DNA of 64,000 nucleotides from positions 1,922,001 through 1,986,000 of the forward strand of contig NZ_CP016210.1 of the NCBI RefSeq assembly GCF_001682385.1, given 5' to 3'. How positions within the stretch are numbered: the stretch's first letter is position 1; each line of letters starts with the position of its first letter. A model generated the notes under the pieces. The model worked only from the letters and a program-made list of their open reading frames with translations. It ran no database searches and had not been told where the DNA came from. The position numbers and the translations under genes are program-made. Of the stretch, positions 45,226 through 54,435 are shown piece after piece. This stretch comes from Azoarcus olearius. Its GTDB lineage: Bacteria; Pseudomonadota; Gammaproteobacteria; Burkholderiales; Rhodocyclaceae.

Positions 45226-47025
45226 ATGAGCAACTACAGCGCACCGATTCGGGATATGCAGTTCGTCATGCAGGAACTGGCGGGTCTGGACAAGGTTGCC
45301 GCCTTGCCGGGCAACGAAGAGGTTTCGCCGGACCTGGTCGATGCGATTCTCGAAGAGGCGGGCAAGTTTGCAGGGGGAGTGCTCGCTCCGCTCAACCGCA
45401 TTGGCGACGAGGAAGGCGCCAAGTGGAGCCAGGGCGGCGTCGTCACCACGGTGCCCGGCTGGCGCGAGGCGTATCGCCAGTTCTGCGAAGCGGGCTGGCC
45501 GGCGCTGGCGGGAGAGCCGGAGTTTGGCGGACAGGGGCTGCCGAAGCTGATCTCGACTGCCGTGATGGAGATGTGGAAGTCGGCCAACATGGCGTTTTCG
45601 CTGTGTCCGATGCTGACCACGGGCGCGATCGAGGCGCTCCTGCTGCGCGGCAACGATGAGCAGAAGGCGATGTACCTGCCGAAGATGGTGAGCGGCGAAT
45701 GGACCGGCACCATGAACCTCACGGAGCCGCAGGCCGGTTCCGATCTCGCCGCAGTCCGTACCCGTGCCGAACCGCAGGGTGATGGCACCTACCGCATCTT
45801 CGGGCAGAAGATCTTCATCACCTACGGCGAGCACGACCTCACCGACAACATCATCCACCTGGTGCTCGCCCGTCTGCCGGACGCCCCGGAAGGCGTGAAG
45901 GGCATTTCCCTGTTCGTCGTGCCGAAGTTCATGGTGAATGCCGACGGCTCGCTGGGCGCGCGCAACGACGTGGAGTGCGTCTCCATCGAGCACAAGCTCG
46001 GCATCCACGCCAGCCCGACCTGCGTGCTCGCGTTTGGCGACAAGGGCGGAGCGATCGGTACGCTGGTGGGCGAAGCCAACCGCGGCCTGGAATACATGTT
46101 CATCATGATGAACGAGGCCCGTTTCGCGGTGGGCATGGAAGGTCTGGCGCTGTCCGAGCGCGCCTACCAGCACGCCCTGGCCTATGCCAAGGACCGCGTC
46201 CAGGGGACCGAGGCCGGCGTGCGCGGCGGACCCAAGGTCAGCATCATCCACCACGCGGATGTGCGGCGCATGCTGATGTCGATGAAGAGCCAGACCGAGG
46301 CGATGCGCGCGCTGGCCTATGTTGTCGGCGCGGCCACCGATCTTGCCCACCACCACGCGGACGAGGCGGTTCGCGTCAGCAACCAGGCTTTTGTCGATCT
46401 GATGATCCCGGTGGTGAAGGGTTGGTGCACCGAGAACTCGATCGAGATTGCTTCGACGGGCGTGCAGGTGCACGGCGGCATGGGTTTCATCGAAGAGTCG
46501 GGTGCGGCGCAGCATCTGCGCGACGCCCGGATCACTTCGATCTACGAGGGCACCACCGCGATCCAGGCCAATGACCTGATCGGCCGCAAGATTGCGCGCG
46601 AGAACGGCGTGACGATCAAGAGCGTGATTGCCGAGATGCGCAGCGTCGGGGCGAAGCTCGCGGAGGGCGACGACGAAGCCCTCGCGGCGATCGGACGCGC
46701 GCTGCACGCGGGCATCGAGGCCCTGGAGCAGGCGGTGGCCTACATCCTCGCCACCTATGCAGGTGATATCAAGGCGGCGTCGGTCGGGTCGGTGCCTTTC
46801 CTCAAGCTGTTCGGCATCGTGGCCGGCGGCTGGCAGATGGCCAGGGCTGCGCTGATTGCGAAGGCGAAGCTTGACGCTGGTGAGGATGGCGGCGGCTTCT
46901 ACCGGGCGAAGGTCGTGACCGCGCGCTTCTACGCCGATCACGTGCTGGCCCAGGCGCCCGCACTGTCCTACACCGTGGTCAATGGCGCGCGCGGCGCGCT
47001 GGATCTGCCGGAAGACCTGTTCTAA
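45226..47025 (+). CDS. acyl-CoA dehydrogenase (long DmdC/FadE5-like type)
   Basis: The 599-residue flavoenzyme introduces a double bond into an acyl-CoA and passes electrons to ETF, encoded just upstream. It shows GEWTGTMNLTEPQAGSDLAAVRT, GQKIFITYGEHD, NEARFAVGMEGLALSERAYQHALAYAKDRVQG and GMGFIEESGAAQHLRDARITSIYEGTTAIQANDL. The C-terminal extension beyond about residue 470 is typical of the roughly 600-residue subgroup. GGAG lies 8 nt before the ATG. A strong terminator follows. Confidence 0.94.
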   Translation: MSNYSAPIRDMQFVMQELAGLDKVAALPGNEEVSPDLVDAILEEAGKFAGGVLAPLNRIGDEEGAKWSQGGVVTTVPGWREAYRQFCEAGWPALAGEPEFGGQGLPKLISTAVMEMWKSANMAFSLCPMLTTGAIEALLLRGNDEQKAMYLPKMVSGEWTGTMNLTEPQAGSDLAAVRTRAEPQGDGTYRIFGQKIFITYGEHDLTDNIIHLVLARLPDAPEGVKGISLFVVPKFMVNADGSLGARNDVECVSIEHKLGIHASPTCVLAFGDKGGAIGTLVGEANRGLEYMFIMMNEARFAVGMEGLALSERAYQHALAYAKDRVQGTEAGVRGGPKVSIIHHADVRRMLMSMKSQTEAMRALAYVVGAATDLAHHHADEAVRVSNQAFVDLMIPVVKGWCTENSIEIASTGVQVHGGMGFIEESGAAQHLRDARITSIYEGTTAIQANDLIGRKIARENGVTIKSVIAEMRSVGAKLAEGDDEALAAIGRALHAGIEALEQAVAYILATYAGDIKAASVGSVPFLKLFGIVAGGWQMARAALIAKAKLDAGEDGGGFYRAKVVTARFYADHVLAQAPALSYTVVNGARGALDLPEDLF

Positions 47026-47067
47026 GGCAGTGGGAGCGGGAGGGCATTTTTTCCCTCCCCAAAAAGG

Positions 47068-47097
47068 AAAAGGCCGGCTCCGCGGAACCGGCCTTTT
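47068..47097. terminator. bidirectional intrinsic terminator
   Basis: A perfect 10-bp stem (AAAAGGCCGG with its complement CCGGCCTTTT) surrounds a 10-nt loop, with T-rich sequence on both strands. It ends the acyl-CoA dehydrogenase transcript and the convergent ppiC run. Confidence 0.9.
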
Positions 47098-47115
47098 CTT
47101 TGTCAGGCGACGGTC

Positions 47116-47898
47116 TTACTGGACCTTGGCCTTGGTGCGCAGATCGAGGATGTGCTTCTCGACCTTCTGCTGCTGCAGGCGCTGTTGCAGCTGCGGCTTG
47201 ACCTCCTCGAACGGAGGCGCTTTCAGCTCGCGCACGTCGTCCAGCATGATGACGTGGAAGCCGTAGTCGCTCTTGACCGGCGCGGCGGTGTACTTGCCCT
47301 TTTCGAGCTTCACCATGGCGTCGGAGAAGGGCTTCACGAAACGGTCCGGGGTCGTCCAGCCGAGGTCACCGCCCTTGTCCTTGGAGCCAGGGTCGCGCGA
47401 CTCCTTGGCGAGGTCGTCAAACTTGGCGCCACCGTTGAGCTTGCCGATGATTTCCTTGGCGTGCTCTTCGCTTTCCACCAGCACGTGACGCGGCTTGTAT
47501 TCCTTGTCGCCCATGCGGCTCTTGATCGAGTCGTACTCTTTCTTGAGTTCGGCATCGGTCACCGGATTGTTCTTCACGTAGTCCTGCAGGTAGGCGCGAA
47601 TCAGCACCGCCTGCTTGGCCATGTCCATCTGGGCCTGGATGTCGGCCTTCTTGTCGATGCCCTTCTTGCCCGCCTCCTGGCTCAATACTTCGCGGCGAAC
47701 CAGCTCTTCGCGGACGGCATCGCGCAGTTGCGGGTTGTCCTGAGCGCCCTGGGCGCGCTGTTCGGCCAGCATGGCTTCGCTGCGGGCGGCCGGGATGGCC
47801 GTGCCATTGACGGTCGCCACGGCGTCGGCGGCGTGCGCGGCATGGGTCAGGAAGCCGGCAAGCAGGAAGAGGGCGAGACGGCTCGGAAAATGTTTCAT
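47116..47898 (-). CDS. periplasmic parvulin-type peptidyl-prolyl isomerase
   Basis: The 260-residue exported protein has a signal peptide (cleavage near AHA-A, about residue 23), a SurA/PpiD-like N-terminal helical domain and a parvulin domain (YKPRHVLVESEEHAKEIIGKL, GSKDKGGDLGW, PVKSDYGFHVIMLDD). It folds outer-membrane or periplasmic clients. AAGGA precedes the ATG by about 6 nt. It overlaps the upstream bolA gene by 4 bp, the last of a run yciB-yciI-bolA-ppiC. Confidence 0.93.
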   Translation of the reverse strand: MKHFPSRLALFLLAGFLTHAAHAADAVATVNGTAIPAARSEAMLAEQRAQGAQDNPQLRDAVREELVRREVLSQEAGKKGIDKKADIQAQMDMAKQAVLIRAYLQDYVKNNPVTDAELKKEYDSIKSRMGDKEYKPRHVLVESEEHAKEIIGKLNGGAKFDDLAKESRDPGSKDKGGDLGWTTPDRFVKPFSDAMVKLEKGKYTAAPVKSDYGFHVIMLDDVRELKAPPFEEVKPQLQQRLQQQKVEKHILDLRTKAKVQ

Positions 47899-48188
47899 CG
47901 GGGTTCCTTCTGGTTGGGTTGCATACTGGCCTCGCTGGCCGTGAGTGCGCGTATGGCGAGCGCATGGATCTGGGTCTTCATCAGGTCGTCCAGCGCCGCG
48001 TAGATCATCCGGTGGCGGGCGACCGTGCTCTTTCCCGCAAACGCGTCGGAGACGATCGAGATGGCGTAGTGGCCGCCTCCGCGTGCGCCCGCATGTCCGG
48101 CATGCTCGGCGCTGTCGTCGCGGATATCGAGGTCTTGCGGTGCGAAGCCCGCATCCAGTGCGGCGCGGATGCGATCGATCACGGTCAC
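47895..48188 (-). CDS. BolA-family protein
   Basis: The 97-residue protein has the BolA fold: a short N-terminal helix ([19 protein letters not shown]) and the core [33 protein letters not shown] ending [10 protein letters not shown]. BolA proteins work with monothiol glutaredoxins in iron-sulfur handling. The start is GTG (48188), overlapping the YciI stop. Its own stop overlaps the ppiC start. The Gly/His-rich loop ([12 protein letters not shown]) is unusually rich in His. Confidence 0.9.
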   Translation of the reverse strand: MTVIDRIRAALDAGFAPQDLDIRDDSAEHAGHAGARGGGHYAISIVSDAFAGKSTVARHRMIYAALDDLMKTQIHALAIRALTASEASMQPNQKEPR

Positions 48189-48484
48189 GGGAGAACCTTC
48201 TTGAACGGCCGGACGGAGGTGCGGGCAAAAACGCCTTCGGTCACATACGGGTCCGCGGCAAGCCATTCCTCGGCTTCGGTGAGACTGGCGAACTCGGCCA
48301 CGATCAGGCTGCCCGCGAAGCCTGCAGGGCCAGGATCAGGCGAATCGATGGCCGGCATCGGGCCGCCCAGAACCAGGCGGCCGGCGTCGCGCAAGGCTTC
48401 GATCCGGGCGAGGTGCGCAGGGCGCACCGCAAGGCGCTTTTCAAGGCTGCCCGGAGCATCTTCGCCGAGTAGTACGTAAAGCAT
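48185..48484 (-). CDS. YciI-family protein
   Basis: The 99-residue single-domain protein matches Yci[41 protein letters not shown] and a C-terminal [21 protein letters not shown]. It carries the His (RPAHL) and Asp (ADPY) residues typical of the family, whose enzymatic role is unclear. It is coupled on both sides by overlapping start/stop codons. Confidence 0.92.
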   Translation of the reverse strand: MLYVLLGEDAPGSLEKRLAVRPAHLARIEALRDAGRLVLGGPMPAIDSPDPGPAGFAGSLIVAEFASLTEAEEWLAADPYVTEGVFARTSVRPFKKVLP

Positions 48485-49092
48485 TATTTCGCGTCCTCTT
48501 CGAGGTGTCTCGACAGATAGAAACCCTGTCCAAGGAAAAAGGCCAGCATCAAGCCCATGGCCCCGAACAGTTTGAAATTGACCCAGGCCTCTTCGGAATA
48601 GCCGTAGGCGACGTAAAGGTTGAGGAAGCCCATTAGCGTGAAGAAGCCGATCCACGCCAGGTTGAGACGCTGCCAGACGGGGGCGGGCAGACGGATCTGG
48701 GCTTCGAGCATCTTTTGTACGAGGTTGCGGCGGAAGAGCAGCGCCGACACCGCGAGCGCACCGGCAAAGGTCCAGTAGAAGACGGTGGGCTTCCACTTGA
48801 TGAAGGTCGGATTGTGGAAGACCAGGGTGGCGCCGCCGAACAGGGTGATGATGGCCAGGCTCACCCACAGCATCTTGTCCACCTTGCCATGGCGCAACCA
48901 GACGATGAGCACCTGGGCCAGCGTTGCCGCGATCGCGACCGCGGTGGCGATCAGGATGGGGGCCTGGCTAGGTGAAATCCCTGCGCCGAGGAGCTGGGCG
49001 ACGAGGGCGTGGGAGTCATCCGGCGCCGCCCCGGCAAACTTGTAGGCGACGAAGAAAAGAATGACCGGAAGGAGGTCGAGAAAGAACTTCAT
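48484..49092 (-). CDS. yciB: inner-membrane septation protein YciB
   Basis: The 202-residue membrane protein has five helices and the YciB/IspA pattern: [19 protein letters not shown] at the start, [38 protein letters not shown]. In enterobacteria it acts in envelope synthesis and division. It is the first gene of the four-gene run yciB-yciI-bolA-ppiC, an order common in betaproteobacteria. Confidence 0.95.
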   Translation of the reverse strand: MKFFLDLLPVILFFVAYKFAGAAPDDSHALVAQLLGAGISPSQAPILIATAVAIAATLAQVLIVWLRHGKVDKMLWVSLAIITLFGGATLVFHNPTFIKWKPTVFYWTFAGALAVSALLFRRNLVQKMLEAQIRLPAPVWQRLNLAWIGFFTLMGFLNLYVAYGYSEEAWVNFKLFGAMGLMLAFFLGQGFYLSRHLEEDAK

Positions 49093-49135
49093 GCGTGCGG
49101 ATTATAGCGGCTTCGGTTGAGTGCAGCCGGCGTGG

Positions 49136-49549
49136 CTAGGCGGGTTCGGCGCGATTGCGCATGTGGTTGGCAAGACCCGCGAACGCTTCGCGCAGGCGCT
49201 CGCGCAGCGCCGCGTCGGCCACATGCTCGTCCAGCGCCTGGTTCATGCACGCCATCCACTGGTCGCGCTCCGACACGCCGATCGAGAACGGCAGGTGGCG
49301 GGCACGCAGGAAAGGCTGTCCGAAGCGTTCCACATAGAGATTGGGGCCGCCCAGCCAGCCCGAGAGATAGCAGAACAGCTTGTCTTCCGCGACCGCGAGG
49401 TCGGGATGCATGCGGCGGATGCCGCTGACCTCGGGGAGCGAGTCCATCAGCGCATAGAAGCGTCTGACCAGTGCCCGCACGCCTTCTTCCCCGCCGATCT
49501 GGGTGTAGGGACTGACGACGGGGAGGGTGGGGGAGGCGTCCTTCTGCAT
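49136..49549 (-). CDS. group 2 truncated haemoglobin
   Basis: The 137-residue globin has the trHbO-type sequence: SPYTQIGGEEGVRALVRRFYALMD, YLSGWLGGPNLYVERFGQP and the haem-region FLRARHLPFSIGVSERDQWMACM with the proximal His in RARHLPF. The distal Trp-type region also fits group 2. It binds oxygen, CO or NO; a link with the CO-response genes at 18-19 kb is possible but only thematic. It lies between the yciB run and the sensor kinase gene. Confidence 0.93.
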   Translation of the reverse strand: MQKDASPTLPVVSPYTQIGGEEGVRALVRRFYALMDSLPEVSGIRRMHPDLAVAEDKLFCYLSGWLGGPNLYVERFGQPFLRARHLPFSIGVSERDQWMACMNQALDEHVADAALRERLREAFAGLANHMRNRAEPA

Positions 49550-49653
49550 GGTGATTGAAACCTGTAGGAAGTGCGGTCGGGTCTGGGCAGCGCCAGGTTG
49601 TGGGTTGCCTCCGCCCGGACGGCGGTGCTGGATCGGGCGCCGGCGGCGCGGGC

Positions 49654-51057
49654 TTATTGGCGGCGGCTTGTCCGGTCCGTCCCGGCTGTCTGCTCGCCGA
49701 GCGGCAGGCATAGTATGGCACGGAGCCCGCCGCCGTCGCGTGGCAGGAGGTCGAGCCGGCCGCTGTGGGCGCGCATGACGCGCTCGATGATGGCCAGCCC
49801 GAGTCCTGCCCCCTTGGTGTTGGTGCGCGCGGTCTCCAGCCGGGTGAATGGATGGCGCAGGCGCTCGATTTCATTTTCGGGAATGCCGGGGCCGCGGTCG
49901 GCCACTTCCACCAGGGCCTCACCCATGCCTCGCTCCACGCGCACCAGCAGCGGTTTGTCCTCGCCGGCGTAGCGCAGGGCGTTGTCGATGAGGTTGGCGA
50001 GGGCCCGGCGCAATTGCAGGGCGCGGCCAGCGATGACCAGCGAGGCGGGCATTTCCAGCTCGATGCGGCAACCGCGCAGGCGGTAGGGTTCGCACACACT
50101 GCCGACGAGTTCGACGAGATCCAGCGCCTGCGGAGGCTCCTGCGCGGAGCCACGGCCGAAGTCCAGAAACTGGCCGATGATGCGGTCCATCTCTTCGATG
50201 TCCGCCACCATCGCGCCCACTTCGTCCTCGGGCGCACCCGACATCTCGATGCCCAGCCGCAGGCGCGCAAGCGGTGTGCGCAGGTCGTGCGACACCCCGG
50301 CGAGGATCAGGGCCCGATCGGCGTCGGTGCGCGCGAGGTCGCCCGTCATCTGGTTGAAGGCCCGGGCGACGACGGCGATTTCCTGCGGGCCGTTCTCCTC
50401 CAGGCGGGGCGGCGTCTGGCGGCCGCCGACGAGCCGCGCCGCCTTGGCCAGCTGCCGTAGCGGCGAGCCGACCCGCAGCACGATCAGGTAGGCGCCGAGC
50501 AGGGATGCGAGCAGCGCGCCGCTGCCCCAGGCCACCCATTCCTGCGCATAGGTTTTCTCGAGGCGGTCCGGCGGCAGCATGACCCAGTATTCATCCCGGT
50601 CCTCGGGGTCCAGCTGGAAGCTCACCCAGAAGCCGTCCAGGGTTTTCCAGCGGGCGGCGAAGCGCGTGTCGCCACCCAGCTGGCGCCGGACCTCGGCGGT
50701 CAGCAGGCGCATCGGACGGGTGTCGGGGAGGGGCTCCACCTCGTCGCTCGGTTCGGCGGGATAGATGCGGATGCCTTCCAGCGCGGCGAGTTCGATCAAT
50801 AGTTCGGTGCGACGGCCGGGCTCTGCGTTGATCAGCGCGGTGCGGGTGAGGTTGACGACGCTCACCACCATCTGCGCCAGATCTCGCGCGCGTGGTGGTT
50901 CTTCGAAATAGCGGAAGATGTGGGACCACGCCGCCAGCGCAAGCGTCAGCAGCAGTCCCACCAGCAGGAAGGTCTGCCAGAGCAGGGTGCGCGGCAGCCA
51001 TCCGTAGAGAAAACGACCGACTGCCCTGATCCGCCGCAAAGTAATGGGACGAGCCAC
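49654..51057 (-). CDS. EnvZ-type sensor histidine kinase
   Basis: The 467-residue inner-membrane kinase has helices at about residues 23-45 and 180-200 enclosing a periplasmic domain, then a HAMP linker. The HisKA box is GVSHDLRTPLARLRLG. The HATPase domain shows LANLIDNALRYA, VADRGPGIPENE and GAGLGLAIIERVM. This is the OmpR-partner (EnvZ) class. The GTG at 51057 lies 7 bp after the response-regulator stop, giving an ordinary regulator-kinase operon. Confidence 0.93.
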   Translation of the reverse strand: MARPITLRRIRAVGRFLYGWLPRTLLWQTFLLVGLLLTLALAAWSHIFRYFEEPPRARDLAQMVVSVVNLTRTALINAEPGRRTELLIELAALEGIRIYPAEPSDEVEPLPDTRPMRLLTAEVRRQLGGDTRFAARWKTLDGFWVSFQLDPEDRDEYWVMLPPDRLEKTYAQEWVAWGSGALLASLLGAYLIVLRVGSPLRQLAKAARLVGGRQTPPRLEENGPQEIAVVARAFNQMTGDLARTDADRALILAGVSHDLRTPLARLRLGIEMSGAPEDEVGAMVADIEEMDRIIGQFLDFGRGSAQEPPQALDLVELVGSVCEPYRLRGCRIELEMPASLVIAGRALQLRRALANLIDNALRYAGEDKPLLVRVERGMGEALVEVADRGPGIPENEIERLRHPFTRLETARTNTKGAGLGLAIIERVMRAHSGRLDLLPRDGGGLRAILCLPLGEQTAGTDRTSRRQ

Positions 51058-51064
51058 CCGCGGC

Positions 51065-51802
51065 TCACTCAGCCTCGGCGGGTTTGTTGTCGTCCGGTAC
51101 GAAAACATAGCCGAATCCCCACACGGTCTGGATGTAGCGGGGCTTGGCCGGGTCGTCTTCCACAAGCTTGCGCAGGCGTGACACCTGGACGTCGATGGCG
51201 CGGTCGAACACCCCATATTCGCGGCCCCGAGCCAGTTCCATCAGCTTGTCGCGCGAGAGCGGCTGACGCGGATGCTGCAGCAGCACCTTGAGCAGCGAGA
51301 ATTCGCCGGTGGTGAGCTGGATTTCCTCGCCGTCCCGGGTCAGCGCACGGGTGCCGAGATTGACCCGCACACGTCCGAACACCACGATCTCGTCTTCGGG
51401 CGTCGGCGCTCCCGGCAGCGAATGCGGCTGGCGTCGCATCACGGCCTGGATGCGGGCAACGAGTTCGCGCGGATTGAAGGGCTTGGGAAGATAGTCGTCC
51501 GCACCCATCTCGAGGCCGACGATGCGATCCACGTCGTCGCCCTTGGCCGTGAGCATGATGATCGGGATATGGTTTTCCGCCCCGCGAAGGCGCCGGCAGA
51601 TGGCCAGGCCATCTTCTCCTGGCAGCATCAGGTCGAGCACGATCAGGTCGAAGTGCTCGCGATGCAGCGCGCGATCCATCATCGGTGCGTCGACCACTGC
51701 CTTGACGGCAAACCCTTGTTCCTGGAGGTAGCGGGACAGCAGCTCGCGCAGACGGGCATCGTCGTCGACGAGGAGGACCCGGCATCGTGTCTTGGTATTC
51801 AT
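51065..51802 (-). CDS. ompR: OmpR-family response regulator
   Basis: The 245-residue protein has a receiver domain (LLVDDDARLRELL; phospho-acceptor Asp in LIVLDLMLPGEDG; LTAKGDD; KPFNPREL) and an OmpR/PhoB winged helix (TTGEFSLLKVLLQHPRQPLSRDKLMELARGREY, YIQTVWGFGYVF). It is most like OmpR proper by the RGREY stretch. The partner kinase is directly downstream. A small exported protein is divergently encoded 223 bp away and could be a target. Confidence 0.93.
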   Translation of the reverse strand: MNTKTRCRVLLVDDDARLRELLSRYLQEQGFAVKAVVDAPMMDRALHREHFDLIVLDLMLPGEDGLAICRRLRGAENHIPIIMLTAKGDDVDRIVGLEMGADDYLPKPFNPRELVARIQAVMRRQPHSLPGAPTPEDEIVVFGRVRVNLGTRALTRDGEEIQLTTGEFSLLKVLLQHPRQPLSRDKLMELARGREYGVFDRAIDVQVSRLRKLVEDDPAKPRYIQTVWGFGYVFVPDDNKPAEAE

Positions 51803-52025
51803 GGCGCGCATCGTAGCTGCGACCACGGCCCGGTGCCAAGGGCTCTCCCCGAGCGGGTCGCGCGTCTTCGGGTAACGCTTCGTAAATAGGTGGTTTTGGG
51901 CAATAAGCCCTTACAAAGCATGGACATTCGTTGCTCAATTCACACCTCGCGGGCGAAAATTGCCGCTATTTTTCGAATGCGCTCGTGGAGATCCTCCCGT
52001 TTCCCGCGCATCAGGACAAAAAACC

Positions 52026-52355
52026 ATGAAGCCCTCCCGTGCCGTCCAGTCGTCTTCCTGTTCCCGCAAGCCATGGCGCAAGCTCGCAGCCTGTGCTGCG
52101 GCGGCCGGCTTTCTGGCGCCGGCGGTCGTGCTGGCGCAGGGTCCCGGGGTTATCGAGGAAGGGATGACGCATCCGCCGGAACTGCGGCGCGCCGAATTGC
52201 GGCGGGCGCTGGCAACCGGCTCCGAACTGCCGACGGCCGCCAGCGACCGGCGCCGCATGACGGAGGAGGAGCGCGACGCGCTTCACCGCGATCTGCGTAA
52301 CGCGATGCGCGGCGCCTACCGGGACGGCGAGAAGCGCCAGCAGGACACCAACTGA
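52026..52355 (+). CDS. small exported protein of unknown function
   Basis: The 109-residue protein starts with a long signal peptide (basic n-region to residue 20, hydrophobic core, cleavage near VLA-Q at about 38). A highly charged mature part of about 70 residues follows, with a helical repeat-like segment (PPELRRAELRRALATG; MTEEERDALHRDLRNAMR). I do not recognise the family. It is divergent from the OmpR-type regulator across a 223-bp gap. The signal peptide and codon pattern support a real gene. Confidence 0.65.
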   Translation: MKPSRAVQSSSCSRKPWRKLAACAAAAGFLAPAVVLAQGPGVIEEGMTHPPELRRAELRRALATGSELPTAASDRRRMTEEERDALHRDLRNAMRGAYRDGEKRQQDTN

Positions 52356-52409
52356 TCCGCTGATCGAGCCCCGCCTGCGCCGCCCCGGTGGGGAACTCCG
52401 GCTCTCCGG

Positions 52410-52415
52410 TAGAAT
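52410..52415 (+). promoter_or_regulatory. -10 hexamer immediately before tsaB
   Basis: TAGAAT ends 9 bp before the tsaB ATG, leaving room for at most a few leader bases. No strong ribosome site is present. Confidence 0.45.
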
Positions 52416-52424
52416 GGCGGGGCC

Positions 52425-53114
52425 ATGAAAGTACTCGCCATAGAAACCTCCAGCGAACGCGCGAGCATTGCGCTGCTTTCGTCCGGAGAGCGCCTGACGC
52501 GTGAGCTGCTCGGTCACGCCAATCATTCCGAACACATCATCTCCGCACTCACCGCCTTGCTGGCGGAGGGCGGGTGCGGTCTCGGGCAGCTCGACTGCGT
52601 TGCGTTCGGTTCAGGGCCGGGCGCCTTCACCGGAGTCCGCCTGGCGTGCGGCATCGCGCAGGGTCTGGCGCTTGGTGCGGACCTGGGACTGGTTGGCGTC
52701 TGCAGCCTCGCTGCGCTGGCGAACCGGGCGCCCGGCACGCGCATCGTGGCGGCCACCGATGCCCGCATGGGCGAGATCTACCACGCCGCTTACGAGCGCG
52801 AGGGCGATGCGTTGCGCGAGCTCACGGCGCCGGCGTGTTCGCTGCCGCAGGAACTCGCGCTGGGCGAAGGCGACTGGAACGGCATTGGTTCCGCGTTTGC
52901 CGCCTACGGAGATGCACTGGCCGAGCGCTGGCCGGGCCGCTGGCTTGGCATCGCGCCCGATGCGGTGCCGCGCGCCGAGGACGTCGCCGTGCTCGCGGCG
53001 CAAGCCTGCCGCGCGGGACGCCTGCTGGCGCCGGAAGACGCAGTGCCGCTTTATGTACGCGACAAGGTCGCGCTGACCACCGCGGAGCGGCTCGCCCGTG
53101 GAGGTCGTGCGTGA
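52425..53114 (+). CDS. tsaB: tRNA t6A synthesis protein TsaB
   Basis: The 229-residue TsaB is the partner of TsaD in making threonylcarbamoyl-adenosine on tRNA. It has the ASKHA N-terminal KVLAIETSSERASIALL, HSEHIISALTALL, VAFGSGPGAFTGVRLACGIAQGLA and VAATDARMGEIYHAAYE. It is followed by rimI with a GTGA overlap, the common tsaB-rimI pair. Confidence 0.95.
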   Translation: MKVLAIETSSERASIALLSSGERLTRELLGHANHSEHIISALTALLAEGGCGLGQLDCVAFGSGPGAFTGVRLACGIAQGLALGADLGLVGVCSLAALANRAPGTRIVAATDARMGEIYHAAYEREGDALRELTAPACSLPQELALGEGDWNGIGSAFAAYGDALAERWPGRWLGIAPDAVPRAEDVAVLAAQACRAGRLLAPEDAVPLYVRDKVALTTAERLARGGRA

Positions 53115-53566
53115 AGGGCGGGGCCGACCCGGTGTTTCTGCCCATGGACGAGAACGATCTCGACTGGGTCGTCGTCGCCGAGAAGGATCTCCACGCCTTT
53201 CCGTGGACCCGCGGCAATTTCGTCGATTCCCTCGCCGCGGGCTATTCGGCATGGGTGATGCGCATTGGCGACAACGCCGTCGGCTACGCCGTGGTACTGC
53301 TGGTGATGGATGAGGCCCATCTGCTCAACATCAGCGTCCAGCGCGCCTTTCAGGGCTGCGGCCTGGGGCGGCGGCTGCTGGATTTCGTCGCCGACACCGC
53401 ACGGCAGCGCGGAGCTGCGCAGCTGTTCCTCGAAGTGCGGCCCTCCAACCTCGCCGCACTCGGCTTGTATGAAGCCTACGGATTCGACGTGATCGGGCGC
53501 CGGCGGGCGTATTACCCCGCGCATGACGGCCGCGAGGATGCGATCGTGATGAGGAAGAGCCTGTGA
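53111..53566 (+). CDS. rimI: ribosomal-protein-alanine N-acetyltransferase
   Basis: The 151-residue GNAT enzyme acetylates the N-terminal Ala of ribosomal protein S18. It has the acetyl-CoA loop QRAFQGCGLGRRLLDF, FLEVRPSNLAALGLYEAYGF and the terminal RRAYYPAHDGREDAIVMRKSL. The start is GTG at 53111, overlapping the tsaB stop. Its own stop overlaps the next GTG. Confidence 0.94.
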   Translation: MKGGADPVFLPMDENDLDWVVVAEKDLHAFPWTRGNFVDSLAAGYSAWVMRIGDNAVGYAVVLLVMDEAHLLNISVQRAFQGCGLGRRLLDFVADTARQRGAAQLFLEVRPSNLAALGLYEAYGFDVIGRRRAYYPAHDGREDAIVMRKSL

Positions 53567-54414
53567 GCCCGGCCGCGTCGCGCCGGCAGGCCTCGATGCT
53601 CCGCGAGATGGGGCTGGGGCCGATCTGGCGCTTGCGATCGTCCGTTGCCGTCGAGGACGCCGCCGCGCCGCACGAGGCCAGCGAGCCGACTGTAGCGGTG
53701 ATTCCGGTTGCGTCTCCGCTTCCGCAACCTGCCGCCGATGCCGCTGTGGCGCGCCCGCCGCGGCCGGTGTTCGAGGTGCCGGCCGCGCCCGAGCCGGCGG
53801 CCGACCCCGTCGTGGCGTCCGCAACCGACCGCGAACGCAGGCAGCGGATTGCCACGCTGGGGTGGGACGAGCTCGAAGCCGACATCCGCGCCTGTACCGC
53901 ATGCGCGCTGTGTCAGCGTCGCAAGCAGGCCGTACCCGGGGTAGGGGACCGCGAGGCGCGGGTGATGTTCGTGGGCGAGGGGCCCGGTGCGGAGGAGGAC
54001 CAGCGCGGCGAGCCCTTCGTGGGCCAGGCCGGCAAGCTGCTGGACAACATGCTCGCCGCGATCGGCCTGCGGCGCGGCGAAGGGGTCTATATCGCCAACT
54101 CGGTGAAGTGCCGGCCACCGCTCAACCGCACCCCTGAAGCGGTCGAAATCGCAACCTGCCTGCCTTACCTGGAACGCCAGATCGCGCTGGTACAGCCCCG
54201 GCTGCTGGTGGCGCTCGGGCGGCCTGCCGCGCAGTCATTGCTCGACACCGAGATTGCGATCACCAAGGCGCGCGGACGTGCGTTCGAGCGCGCCGGGATT
54301 CCGGTGCTGGTGACCTATCACCCCGCGTATCTGCTGCGCAATCCGCAGGACAAGGCCAAGGCCTGGGAAGACCTGTGCCTGGTGCGGCGTATCCTGGCGC
54401 AGCCGGAAGGCTGA
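53563..54414 (+). CDS. type 4 (iron-sulfur) uracil-DNA glycosylase
   Basis: The 283-residue protein has a Pro/Ala-rich linker (about 30-90) and a type 4 UDG domain: CTACALCQRRKQAVPGVG with two cluster cysteines, MFVGEGPGAEEDQRGEPFVGQAG, NSVKCRPPLNRTP and CLPYLE giving further cysteines, and VTYHPAYLLR with the late catalytic His. It removes uracil from DNA. The GTG start overlaps the rimI stop, so tsaB-rimI-udg form one operon. Confidence 0.93.
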   Translation: MSPAASRRQASMLREMGLGPIWRLRSSVAVEDAAAPHEASEPTVAVIPVASPLPQPAADAAVARPPRPVFEVPAAPEPAADPVVASATDRERRQRIATLGWDELEADIRACTACALCQRRKQAVPGVGDREARVMFVGEGPGAEEDQRGEPFVGQAGKLLDNMLAAIGLRRGEGVYIANSVKCRPPLNRTPEAVEIATCLPYLERQIALVQPRLLVALGRPAAQSLLDTEIAITKARGRAFERAGIPVLVTYHPAYLLRNPQDKAKAWEDLCLVRRILAQPEG

Positions 54415-54435
54415 GCGCGCGCCGCGTGCGCGCTG

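Noticed and set aside
49136-49549. Truncated haemoglobin as part of the CO-response system
   Set aside because: It binds CO in principle, but it is 30 kb away, has no CooA-type box visible upstream, and sits in an unrelated gene order.
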